Source of the DNA: Acidobacteria bacterium SCN 69-37
GTDB lineage: Bacteria > Acidobacteriota > Vicinamibacteria > Vicinamibacterales > SCN-69-37
Reading direction: 5' to 3'
Assembly: GCA_001724025.1 (NCBI GenBank)
Contig: MEDJ01000020.1
Coordinates: 1 to 64,000 of the forward strand
Length of the DNA stretch: 64,000 bases
In this document: positions 27,731-38,044 of the stretch, piece by piece
Layout: each line of letters starts with the position of its first letter
Numbering within the stretch: the stretch's first letter is position 1
Translations under genes and position numbers: made by a program
Notes under the pieces: model-generated
Databases searched by the model: none
The model's input: only the letters and a program-made list of their open reading frames with translations
What the model was told of the DNA's origin: nothing

Positions 27731-27836
27731 ATCGGCTGGCGGCGGGCGCAGCAGCGGCGAGCCGGGCAAAACGCCGGGAAACTCCGCGAGAAGGCCCGCC
27801 TCGCATTCGGAGCCCTGAGGCTTCAGCGTCGAGGAT

Positions 27837-27876
27837 GTGTGCCTCGAAAGTGTGCCTGTGGGCGCATGGTGTGCCT
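27837..27876. promoter_or_regulatory. Three direct copies of GTGTGCCT, possible activator site
   Basis: The octamer occurs at 27837-27844, 27850-27857 and 27869-27876 in the 210-nt divergent region. These are about 107-150 bp upstream of the sigma-54-like promoter, the usual distance for an upstream activating sequence. They are a candidate binding site for the product of the 27910 gene, and also lie just upstream of that gene's own start. Confidence 0.35.
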
Positions 27877-27909
27877 GGAGGGTCAGGTTTGTGACAGACT
27901 TCGAGGCTT

Positions 27910-29496
<1,587 letters not shown>

Positions 29497-29501
29497 CGTC
29501 G

Positions 29502-30713
29502 CTACTTCTTCAACGGCACCGGCGTGTCGTCGGCCTTCAGGTCGCCGAGCGCGTACTGGATGCCCGCGAGGATGTGCTCGAGCATGGCCGGGTTGTTGTA
29601 GTAGATCGACTCGTGGTGCCCGAGCACGTTGACGTACACGCGACCCTGGCCCTCGCGCTTGATGTAGCTCAGCGCGAAGTCGTGATCCGGCCGCTGGTTG
29701 CTCTCGAGGCCCTTGTCGCAGTCGCTCATCTGCGAGTAGTCGATGCTGGTCAGCACGCGGACGTTGTCGCGCGAGTACGAGTTCCACGCGAACGTGTAGA
29801 CCTCGTCGATCGTGTTGAACGACTGGCCCTTGAACGCGGCATTGATCGGGTTCGAGGGATCATCGATCTTCACGGTAATCGGCGTCGGGTACAGCCAGTG
29901 GAACTTGAAGTAGCCGCCGATCATCTTGTTGAAGTCGGGCCAGAGCGGGTCGCCGCCAGCCGCGGCACCCTGCGTCTGGCTGGACGTGCACGGCGGCGGC
30001 ACCGGCGGCGGGCCCTGCGGCGCGCCACCCTGACGCGCCTGTCCGGGCGCGCCACCCGCGCGTCCGGCGCGACCGGCCCCGGCCGCGAACCCGTGGTACG
30101 AGTCGGTGGCCGCGTGGATGCCGGCCACGCCCTTGCCGCTGCGGACGAAGTCCATGAAGGCCTTGCGCCGGGCGTCGGTCACGGCCTGGACCGCCGGATC
30201 GCCGAACGGGTTCGGCTCATCGAGGAACGTGCCGGTCGTGCTCGACAGGAAGATCGCATCGTAGTGGGAGAGCGTCTCGGCGTTGATGGCCGAGGCCGCG
30301 TACGTGATGTCGGTCGTCCACGCGCCCGTCTTCTTGCCCATCTCCTCCACCATCTTGGCGGCCAGCGGAATCGACGAGTGCTGGAAGCCACGCGAGGTGC
30401 CGAGCACGAGGATACGGCGCGGCTGCAGCGGCTTGGCCGGGGCTGTCGACGGCAGGGCCGCCACCATCCGCCGGACGTCGTTCTCGCACGCCTCCATCGG
30501 CGTTTTGCTGCGGCCGCCGCAGGCCTCGGTGAGCGAGAAGTCCATCGCGCTGTCGTAGAGCGGCGCGCCGCCGCGCCCGGTCGGCAGGACGAATGGCGCC
30601 TGAGTGGCCCCCTGGGCCTGCACGGGGACCGGGCTCCACACACTGCCGCCCACGGCGGCCATCACGGTGGCCGCACCAGCGGCAACCGCCATTACACAGG
30701 TTGAACGTTTCAT
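29502..30713 (-). CDS. Secreted ThuA-domain protein
   Basis: This ~403-residue protein has a signal peptide (STCVMAVAAGAATVMAAVGG, cut near VQAQ). It has a ThuA/GATase1-like domain: RRILVLGTSRGFQHSSIPLA, ALSHYDAIFLSSTTGTFLDE-like (LSHYDAIFLSSTTGTF), GVAGIHAATDSYHGF and GRVYVNVLGHHESIYYN. The IHAATD motif is the family's glutamine-amidotransferase-like elbow without a catalytic Cys. A Gly/Pro/Gln-rich insert (~200-235) interrupts it. Related proteins occur in sugar catabolism, but the reaction is unknown. Convergent with the activator gene, 5 nt between stops. A start at 30719 is also possible. Confidence 0.83.
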   Translation of the reverse strand: MKRSTCVMAVAAGAATVMAAVGGSVWSPVPVQAQGATQAPFVLPTGRGGAPLYDSAMDFSLTEACGGRSKTPMEACENDVRRMVAALPSTAPAKPLQPRRILVLGTSRGFQHSSIPLAAKMVEEMGKKTGAWTTDITYAASAINAETLSHYDAIFLSSTTGTFLDEPNPFGDPAVQAVTDARRKAFMDFVRSGKGVAGIHAATDSYHGFAAGAGRAGRAGGAPGQARQGGAPQGPPPVPPPCTSSQTQGAAAGGDPLWPDFNKMIGGYFKFHWLYPTPITVKIDDPSNPINAAFKGQSFNTIDEVYTFAWNSYSRDNVRVLTSIDYSQMSDCDKGLESNQRPDHDFALSYIKREGQGRVYVNVLGHHESIYYNNPAMLEHILAGIQYALGDLKADDTPVPLKK

Positions 30714-30937
30714 GGCCATGACTGACTCGTCTCCTCGCGGATCCGGCGGCCAGCAGTGCCGGCAGTCACCGGACGGATCGATTGATTATGAGCGGCCACA
30801 CGGTATCACTTCCGCCGGCAGAGCGCCGCGGTTTTTTGCGGTATCGCGCGCACGTTACTCCCGCCCTGTGTCTGGGGTTCGGCCCGATCCGCCCGTGTCG
30901 CCCGTGATAACGTGTGCGGCTGGAGTCTGGAGACGTT

Positions 30938-32002
<1,065 letters not shown>

Positions 32003-32027
32003 GGGCGCTCGTGATGCTCGATCGAGA

Positions 32028-32160
32028 AAGTTAGAAGTTCGAAGTGAGAAGTTCGAAGTGCGGAAAAGTTCGAAGTGCGGAAAAGTTCGAAGTGCGGAAA
32101 AGTTCGAAGTTCAAAGTTCAAACTTGGGAGCACTTCTTACTTCTCATTTCTCACTTCTAA
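32028..32160. repeat. A/T-richer tandem and inverted repeat block
   Basis: A 17-bp unit GTTCGAAGTGCGGAAAA is repeated three times in tandem (32056-32108), with variants on both sides. The block's ends are inverted: TTAGAAGTTCGAAGTGAGAA near 32031 and TTCTCATTTCTCACTTCTAA near 32142. It is clearly less GC-rich than its neighbours and could fold into a large stem-loop after the aldolase gene. Confidence 0.7.
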
Positions 32161-32178
32161 ATTGATCGGAGGTTTTCC

Positions 32179-32697
32179 ATGACCAAATCCGTCCTCGAGG
32201 CCATCACGCGGCAGATCACGGCGGAGTTCAACGCGTCGTTCTCGTACCTGGCGATGGCGGCCTGGTGCGAGCATCACAAGTTGATGGGCGCCGGGCGCTG
32301 GCTGCGGATGCAGAGCCAGGAAGAGCACGGGCACGCGATGAAGCTCTTCAATTTCGTGCTGGCGCGCGATCACGCCGTGCGGCTCCAGGGCGTCGAACAG
32401 CCGCGCAGCGACTTCGACTCCGTCGTCGCCGTGTTCGAAGCGGCGCTGGCGCAGGAGCAGGAAGTCAGCCGGAACATCGACGCGCTCTACGAACTCGCGT
32501 TCACGGAGAAGGTGTTCGCGGCCATGACCGAGCTCCAGTGGTTCATCACCGAGCAGGTCGAGGAAGAGAAGTCGGTGCGCGAGATCGTCGCCAAGTTCCA
32601 CATGGTGAAGGACGATCCGGCGTCGATCCTCGATCTCGATCGCGAACTCGGCGCGCGCGGACCCGAGGCGGGCGCCGGCAGCGGCGAGGGCGCGTGA
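32179..32697 (+). CDS. ftnA: Ferritin (bacterial non-heme type)
   Basis: This 172-residue iron-storage four-helix protein has ITAEFNASFSYLAMAAWCEHH (helix A ferroxidase Glu), MQSQEEHGHAMKLFNFVLAR (EExxH metal site) and LYELAFTEKVFAAMTELQWFI with TEQVEEEKSVREIV, matching FtnA-type ferroxidase ligands. A Gly/Ala/Glu tail of ~20 residues is added. RBS GGAGG lies 7 nt before the ATG. Cytosolic 24-mer by family. The stop overlaps the GTG of the next gene. Confidence 0.93.
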   Translation: MTKSVLEAITRQITAEFNASFSYLAMAAWCEHHKLMGAGRWLRMQSQEEHGHAMKLFNFVLARDHAVRLQGVEQPRSDFDSVVAVFEAALAQEQEVSRNIDALYELAFTEKVFAAMTELQWFITEQVEEEKSVREIVAKFHMVKDDPASILDLDRELGARGPEAGAGSGEGA

Positions 32698-32999
32698 TTC
32701 TCCAGCTCGTGCGCCTCCGCGTGAAGCCGGACGCGATCGAGGCGTTTACCGCGGCCACGCTCGACAACACCCGTCACAGCCGCCACGAGCCGGGCATCGT
32801 GCAGTTCGCCCTGGTGCGGCAGCAGGACGACCCGACGAGGTTCGTCATCATCGAGGCGTTCAAGGACGAGGCCGCCATCGCCGCCCACCGCCAGACGCCG
32901 CACTACCTGCGCTGGCGCGACACCGTGCCCGACATGCTGGCCGAGCCGCGCGACGTGGTGAAGGCCGACAGCGTCGATCCGGCCGACGCTGACTGGTAG
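32694..32999 (+). CDS. ABM-domain monooxygenase-like protein
   Basis: This 101-residue single antibiotic-biosynthesis-monooxygenase (dimeric alpha-beta barrel) domain begins MILQLVRLRVKPDAIEAFTA and contains EPGIVQFALVRQQDDPTRFV, then IIEAFKDEAAIAAHRQTPHY. It resembles YgiN quinol monooxygenase and LsrG. GTG start overlapping the ferritin stop (GTGA), so translation is coupled. ABM proteins also include heme-degrading IsdG enzymes, which would suit a ferritin partner, but the IsdG Asn/Trp/His triad cannot be confirmed here. Confidence 0.8.
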   Translation: MILQLVRLRVKPDAIEAFTAATLDNTRHSRHEPGIVQFALVRQQDDPTRFVIIEAFKDEAAIAAHRQTPHYLRWRDTVPDMLAEPRDVVKADSVDPADADW

Positions 33000-33000
33000 A

Positions 33001-33066
33001 GAGGCGGGAAGGCTGCAGGCAGGAAGGCCTTCCAGCCTCCTCCCAGTCTGTCGCCTCCCAGCCTGT
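33001..33066. terminator. G/A repeat with inverted arm
   Basis: A copy of the intergenic purine repeat (GAGGCGGGAAGGCTGCAGGC) is followed by its pyrimidine-rich inverse (CAGCCTCCTCCCAGTCTG, then CGCCTCCCAGCC). It fills the gap between the ABM and dehydrogenase genes and can fold into a long stem. Transcription stop function is inferred. Confidence 0.4.
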
Positions 33067-33067
33067 C

Positions 33068-34216
33068 ATGTCTTTTGCCTTCTCGACTCCCCGTGTCCTC
33101 GTCGGCCGCGGCGCCGCCCGTGAGGTCGGCGCCGCGGCCGTGGCGTCTGGACGTCAGGTGTGCCTGGTCACCGGTCGCACGCCCCGCCGCGCGGCGCGCG
33201 TGCGGGACGTGCTCGAGGCGGCCGGCGCCACGGTCACCGTCTGGCCGACGAACGGCGAGCCGTCGCTCGACGACATCACACGCGGCGTCACGGCGGCCCG
33301 CGACGCCGCGTGTGACGTCATCGTCGCCGTCGGCGGCGGCAGCGTGCTCGACGCGGGCAAGGCCATCGCCGCGCTCGCCACCAACGACGGCGCGCTGCTC
33401 GACTATCTCGAGGTCATCGGCGCCGGCCGGCCGCTGGAGCGGCCTGCGCTGCCGGTGGTGGCCGTGCCGACCACGGCCGGCACCGGCAGCGAGGTCACCC
33501 GCAACGCCGTGCTCGCCTCGCGCGAGCACGGCGTGAAGGTCAGCCTGCGCAGCACCCACATGCTTCCGCGCGTCGCCATCGTCGATCCCGAGTTGACGAT
33601 GGACGTGTCGCGCGAGGTGACGGCCACCACGGGCCTCGATGCGCTGACACAGCTCATCGAGGCCTTCGTGTCGGTGCGTGCCACTCCGATGACCGACGCG
33701 CTCGCTGTCGCCGGCATCCCGCGCGCGGCTGCCGCGCTGCCGCGCGTGTGGCGCAACGGGCACGACCTCGACGCGCGCGAGGACATGGCCATCGCCAGCC
33801 TCTGGAGCGGCATGGCGCTGGCCAACGCCGGGCTGGGCGCCGTGCACGGTTTCGCCGGCCCGATCGGCGGTCTGTTCGAGGCGCCGCACGGCGCGATCTG
33901 CGCCGCGCTGCTGCCGCCCGTCATGGCGGCCAACATCGCGGCACTGCGCCGCGCCGGCAACGACGCGGCGCTCGCGCGCTTCGATCGCGTGGCGCAGCTC
34001 GTCACCGGATCACGCGACGCCGTCGCGGGCGACGGCGTCGCGTGGGTGGAGCAGTTGTGCCACGACCTCGGCATCCCGGGCCTCGCGCAGTTCGGCATCA
34101 CCCCGCGCGACATCGCCCGCATTGTCCCGCATGCCCGCCGCGCGAGCAGCATGAAGGGAAACCCGATCGAACTCGGCGACGACGAACTCTCATCGATTCT
34201 TGCCGCCGCGATGTAG
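33068..34216 (+). CDS. Iron-type (group III) alcohol dehydrogenase family protein
   Basis: This 382-residue group III ADH-fold oxidoreductase has an NAD-binding N-terminal part (GGGSVLDAGKAIAAL, VPTTAGTGSEVTRNAVL) and a helical metal domain. Of the four usual metal ligands, Asp in LDALTQ, the first His of HGFAGPIGG and the His of APHG are present. The His of the canonical DALTHA is Gln here, and the second His of HGxAH is Gly. So it belongs to a subgroup with an altered metal site; it may use another metal or none. Substrate not predictable. Confidence 0.85.
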   Translation: MSFAFSTPRVLVGRGAAREVGAAAVASGRQVCLVTGRTPRRAARVRDVLEAAGATVTVWPTNGEPSLDDITRGVTAARDAACDVIVAVGGGSVLDAGKAIAALATNDGALLDYLEVIGAGRPLERPALPVVAVPTTAGTGSEVTRNAVLASREHGVKVSLRSTHMLPRVAIVDPELTMDVSREVTATTGLDALTQLIEAFVSVRATPMTDALAVAGIPRAAAALPRVWRNGHDLDAREDMAIASLWSGMALANAGLGAVHGFAGPIGGLFEAPHGAICAALLPPVMAANIAALRRAGNDAALARFDRVAQLVTGSRDAVAGDGVAWVEQLCHDLGIPGLAQFGITPRDIARIVPHARRASSMKGNPIELGDDELSSILAAAM

Positions 34217-34433
34217 GGAGGCGGGGAGCCTGCAGCCTGGAAGGAGGCCGGAAGGCCGGGGGAGGATGCGATGTCCGGCATCATGGCGCGGATGAGCCCG
34301 AACGCAAGCGCCGGCTCGGCAGTACGCGTGATCTGGCGCCATAGACAGGTCGCGCGGATTGAAGGCGACGAGTTGAAGAGGCCAGGTCTCGCGGCCGGGG
34401 CGAGCCCAGGCGCTGCCACCATTCCCGACTAGA

Positions 34434-35711
34434 ATGACTCCCACCATGACGCCAACATCCTCGCGTGCGTTCGTCATCCTCACCGGCACGTTGTGTCTGT
34501 CGGTCGCGTCGTTCGTGCCCCTCGCCGCCCGGCAGGCGCCGCCGGCCGCACCAGCTGCCGCACCGGCCCCCGGGCAGGGCCGCGGCGGACAGCAGACGCC
34601 GCAGGTGGTGTCGCCCGAGGTGAACGCGCGGCGGATCACGTTCCGGCTCTATGCCCCGGACGCCAGGGCCGTGCGCGTGAATGCCGGGGATATCCCGGAT
34701 CTCGGGCAGACGGGCGTCATGACCAAGGACGATCGCGGCGTCTGGTCGTTCACGACGACGGATCTCCCGGCCGGGGCGTATCGCTACACCTTCAACGTCG
34801 ACGGGGTCTCGGTCGTCGATCCGCGAAGCCCCGCGACGAGCCTCTCCAACAACAACGTGTGGAGTGTGGCGCTCGTCTCCGGATCGGAAGTCTTCGACAC
34901 GCGGAACGTCCCGCACGGCGCGGTCGCGACCGTCACCTACTATTCCGCGCCGCTGTCGCGCCATCGTCGCATGCACGTATACACGCCGCCCGGCTACGAG
35001 GCGGGCACTGCGCGCTATCCGGTGCTCTACCTGCTGCACGGCGCGAGTGATTCGGACGATTCGTGGACGTCGGTTGGACGTGCCGCGGTGATCCTCGACA
35101 ACCTGATCGCGGACAAACGCGTGGCACCGATGATTGTGGTGATGCCCGCCGGCCATACGAACGGTCCGACGCCTGGTGTGGGAGGTCCGGCGCCGGCGCT
35201 GACCGTGGCGCCCGGATCGCCGGACGAGTTCACGCAGGACTTCACGGGCGCCATTCGTCCCTACGTCGAGCGCCACTACCGCGTGCTCGCCGATCGCCAG
35301 CACCGCGCGATTGCCGGTTTGTCGATGGGCGGCAGCCAGACGCTGAACATCGCGGTGCCGCACCTGAACGACTTCGCGTACATCGGCGTCTTCAGCTCGG
35401 GACTCCTCGGGGGCGGTGGACGCGGCCGGGGAGCGGGCGCGGCGCCGGCCGCCGCGCCCCCACCGCCGTTCGGCGCGGCGTGGGAGCAGCAGCACGCGTC
35501 GATCCTGGACAACGCGGCGGCGAAGAAGGGGCTGCGCCTGGTCTGGTTCGCCACAGGGAAGGACGACTTCCTGCTCGACACGAGCCGCTCGACGGTGGAC
35601 CTGCTGAAGCGGCACGGGTTCGACGTCGACTACACCGAGACCGACGGCGGGCACACGTGGCTGAACTGGCGCGACTACCTGGCCGCGTTCGCGCCGCGGC
35701 TGTTCCGCTAG
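34434..35711 (+). CDS. Secreted esterase with N-terminal CBM48-like domain
   Basis: This 425-residue exported esterase of the Fes/feruloyl-esterase D type begins with a signal peptide and a Pro/Ala/Gly-rich linker. An immunoglobulin-like CBM48/E-set domain follows (ITFRLYAPDARAVRVNAGDI, then AGAYRYTFNVDGVSVVDPRS). The alpha/beta hydrolase has VLYLLHGASDSDDSWT, nucleophile elbow AGLSMGGSQTL (GxSxG) and the C-terminal His in DGGHTWLNWRDYL. Such enzymes release hydroxycinnamates or acetyl groups from plant xylans. A Gly/Ala-rich insertion sits near residue 325-345. Confidence 0.87.
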   Translation: MTPTMTPTSSRAFVILTGTLCLSVASFVPLAARQAPPAAPAAAPAPGQGRGGQQTPQVVSPEVNARRITFRLYAPDARAVRVNAGDIPDLGQTGVMTKDDRGVWSFTTTDLPAGAYRYTFNVDGVSVVDPRSPATSLSNNNVWSVALVSGSEVFDTRNVPHGAVATVTYYSAPLSRHRRMHVYTPPGYEAGTARYPVLYLLHGASDSDDSWTSVGRAAVILDNLIADKRVAPMIVVMPAGHTNGPTPGVGGPAPALTVAPGSPDEFTQDFTGAIRPYVERHYRVLADRQHRAIAGLSMGGSQTLNIAVPHLNDFAYIGVFSSGLLGGGGRGRGAGAAPAAAPPPPFGAAWEQQHASILDNAAAKKGLRLVWFATGKDDFLLDTSRSTVDLLKRHGFDVDYTETDGGHTWLNWRDYLAAFAPRLFR

Positions 35712-35871
35712 CGTTCCGCTCCGGAGGCTCGCGGACGAATCCCGGTGCGTGGCGTCCGACCGGCCAGGTGCGACGACCGGGAATATGGCGAACATTCGAG
35801 GGAGGCGCAACGCCGCGAGGCGGGATGGAGCGCCGGCCGAATGCCGGCGGGGTTGATGAGACGGGTTCGAG

Positions 35872-36089
35872 ATGGCATCGATTACGACTGTCGGGTTCGA
35901 CGCCGACGATACGCTCTGGCAGAACGAGCAGTTCTATCACCTGACGCACAGGCGGTTTGCGGATCTGCTCGGCTCCTACAGCGACGCCGAGGCGCTGGAT
36001 CAGCGCCTGCTCGAGGCCGAGACGCGCAACGTCGGTCTGTACGGCTTCGGCGTGAAGAGTTTCACGCTGTCGATGATCGAGACCGCCAT
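35872..36089 (+). pseudogene. HAD-family hydrolase, N-terminal fragment cut by IS insertion
   Basis: About 72 residues remain: MASITTVGFDADDTLWQNEQ (HAD motif I, DxD plus T), followed by a cap-like helical part that ends at MIETAIDV where the IS3-type left end begins. The normal protein is ~220 residues, and the rest is not found downstream in the window. The preceding 35712-35871 interval has no gene. Confidence 0.8.
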
Positions 36090-36154
36090 TGACGTCCTCC
36101 CCATTCTGAGTAGCGTTTCGGTTTAGAGTCCGGCCTAGCCGAAAGGGTTGGACG

Positions 36155-36418
36155 ATGAAGAAGCGGTTCACGGAAGCACAGATTGTCGGGTTCCTGCGGG
36201 AGGCCGATGCCGGGGTGGCGGTGAAGGACCTGTGCCGGAAGCACGGGTTCTCGGCGGGCAGCTACTACCTGTGGCGGAGCAAGTTCGGTGGCATGAGCGT
36301 GTCGGATGCCAAGCGCCTGAAGGAGCTGGAACTGGAGAACGCCCGGCTGAAGAAGCTCTTGGCCGACTCGCTGCTCGAGAACGAGGTGACCCGCGAGGCC
36401 CTCCGCCGAAAATGGTGA
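36155..36418 (+). CDS. IS3-family OrfA transposase subunit
   Basis: This 87-residue protein has a HTH_Tnp_1 helix-turn-helix (KKRFTEAQIVGFLREADAG, then VAVKDLCRKHGFSAGSYYLW) and a leucine-zipper-like coiled coil (LKELELENARLKKLLADSLL). It is complete. The orfB ATG lies inside its last codons in the -1 frame (ATGGTGA at 36412-36418), the standard arrangement for IS3 fusion by frameshifting or coupling. Confidence 0.92.
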   Translation: MKKRFTEAQIVGFLREADAGVAVKDLCRKHGFSAGSYYLWRSKFGGMSVSDAKRLKELELENARLKKLLADSLLENEVTREALRRKW

Positions 36419-37104
36419 CCGCACCGGCCCGCCGCGTCCTGGTGCGGAGCATGGTCGAACGCGGCCTCAGCGAGCGACGCGCCCTGGCGGTGGTGGGCAT
36501 GAGCGCCTCGGCCTTGCGCTACACCCCTGGCCCCGACCGGAATGCCGCCCTGCGGGCGCGGATCGTCGCGCTGGCGCATCGGCATCGCCGGTACGGCGCC
36601 GGCATGATTCATCTGAAGCTGCGCCAGGCCGGCGAGGCGGTGAACGCCAAGCGCGTGCATCGCCTCTACGTCGAGGAGCGGCTCCAGATCCGCCGACGAC
36701 GGCGCAAGAAGGTCCCGATTGCCGAGCGCCAGCCACTCGTCACGCCGACGGCGCCGAACGACGTGTGGTCCGCCGACTTCGTGTTCGACCGGACGGCCGA
36801 CGGCCGCGTGCTCAAGTGCCTGACCATTGTGGACGACGCGACCAAGGAGGCCGTCGCCATCATCCCGGCACGCGCCCTGGGCGGCGTGGCGGTGACGCGG
36901 GTGCTCGACCGGCTGGCCGCCACGCGCGGGCTCCCGCGGGTATTGCGCACGGATAACGGCTTGGAGTTCTGCGGGAAGGCGATGCTGACGTGGGCGCACG
37001 AGCGGCGTGTCACGCTGCGGCTCATCGAGCCAGGGAAGCCGACCCAGAACGCCTACATCGAATCGTTCAACGGGCGCTTCCGCGACGAGTGCCTGAACGG
37101 GGGG
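36412..37104 (+). pseudogene. IS3-family OrfB transposase, 3'-truncated
   Basis: About 230 residues of the rve integrase-type transposase. The first part is HRRYGAGMIHLKLRQAG. The DDE triad is intact: WSADFVFD (D), LRTDNGLEF (D) and NAYIESFNGRFRDECLN (E). Homology stops right after RDECLN, where an OrfB usually continues ~30-40 residues. The reading frame then runs as nonsense into the antisense of istA. Confidence 0.87.
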
Positions 37105-38044
37105 AGACGGGCGGCTCCAGCACGAACGACGAGTACGGCTGCCGCGCCAAGGGCTGCAACTGCAGTCGCTCCTCGCGATCGAAGCGCGCGCGTGGGGACT
37201 CCTGCATGGTCGCATGCACGCGGACATTGGCGACGCCCTCGAGCCACTGCTCGCACTGCGCCGCCAGATCGGCATCGTGGAGAAACGTCCGGCCGTAGAC
37301 GAAATTGCCGCGCAGATAGCGCACGGGGCGCTCGACCTTGCCCTTGGTCTGCGCGCGATACGGCCGACACGCCCGCGGCGCGAAGCCCCAATGCGCGGCG
37401 AAACGGAGGAATTCGAGATTGCGGATGAGCGCGCCGCCCTGGAGCCGGAGATCGCGCGTGATGACGGCCTTCATTTGATCGAACAGCATCTGCTGCGGCA
37501 CGCCGCCGAAGTATCGAAAGGCGTCCTCGAGTCCGCTCACCAGCGTGCGCATGTCCTGGCGCGCATAGAACCGACACCACAACAGGCGGGAGTAGCCGAG
37601 GACGACGAGCAAGGCGTAGCGGACGCCGAACGGAAAGCGGAAGTGCGCGAAGTCCACTTGCGCCTGCTTGCCCGCCGGCGTCTCGAAGCGGATCACCGGA
37701 GCAGGGGCAGGCCTCGGCCGCACCTGTCGCACCCACGCGGTGAGCTGCGAATACCCGCCGGTATACCCGGCCGCGCGAATCTCGGCCAGCAACCGCACGG
37801 CGGACAACTCGGGATACGTCGTCAGCCGCGCCTCGATGATCGCCTTGTACGCGTCGAGCTTGGTCGGGACCGACGGCCGAGGCCCGTAGCCGATCGGGGC
37901 GTCGAGATCGCGATCCAGATCGCCCGTGCGAATCCAGCGGTGCACCGTGTCGCGGCTGAGGCCGAGCTGCCGCGCCAGCGCGCTCTTGCTGCCGCCCTGC
38001 GCCAAGGGAATCGTGTAGGCGCGATACGCGACGCTGCTCGTGCC
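37105..38044 (-). pseudogene. IS21-family IstA transposase fragment
   Basis: About 310 residues, truncated at both ends. The N-terminal part is GGSKSALARQLGLSRDTVHRW (HTH). The integrase core carries KQAQVDFAHFRFPFG (D), PQQMLFDQMKAVITRD (D) and YRAQTKGKVERPVRYLRGNF (E). The C-terminal part ends at SSFVLEPPV, where it meets IS3 DNA. The partner gene istB and both terminal repeats are missing. The N-terminal side runs within ~25 nt of the last CRISPR repeat without a start codon. Confidence 0.85.

Larger units (their letters stand above)
36090..37104 (+). mobile_element. IS3-family element, right end missing
   Basis: The left end appears to begin near TGACGTCCTCCCCATTC at 36090, directly inside the HAD gene. 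orfA and most of orfB follow in the usual overlapping order. The right end, including the right terminal repeat and the last part of orfB, has been replaced by an IS21 fragment near 37104. Boundaries are estimated to within about 10 nt. Confidence 0.75.
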
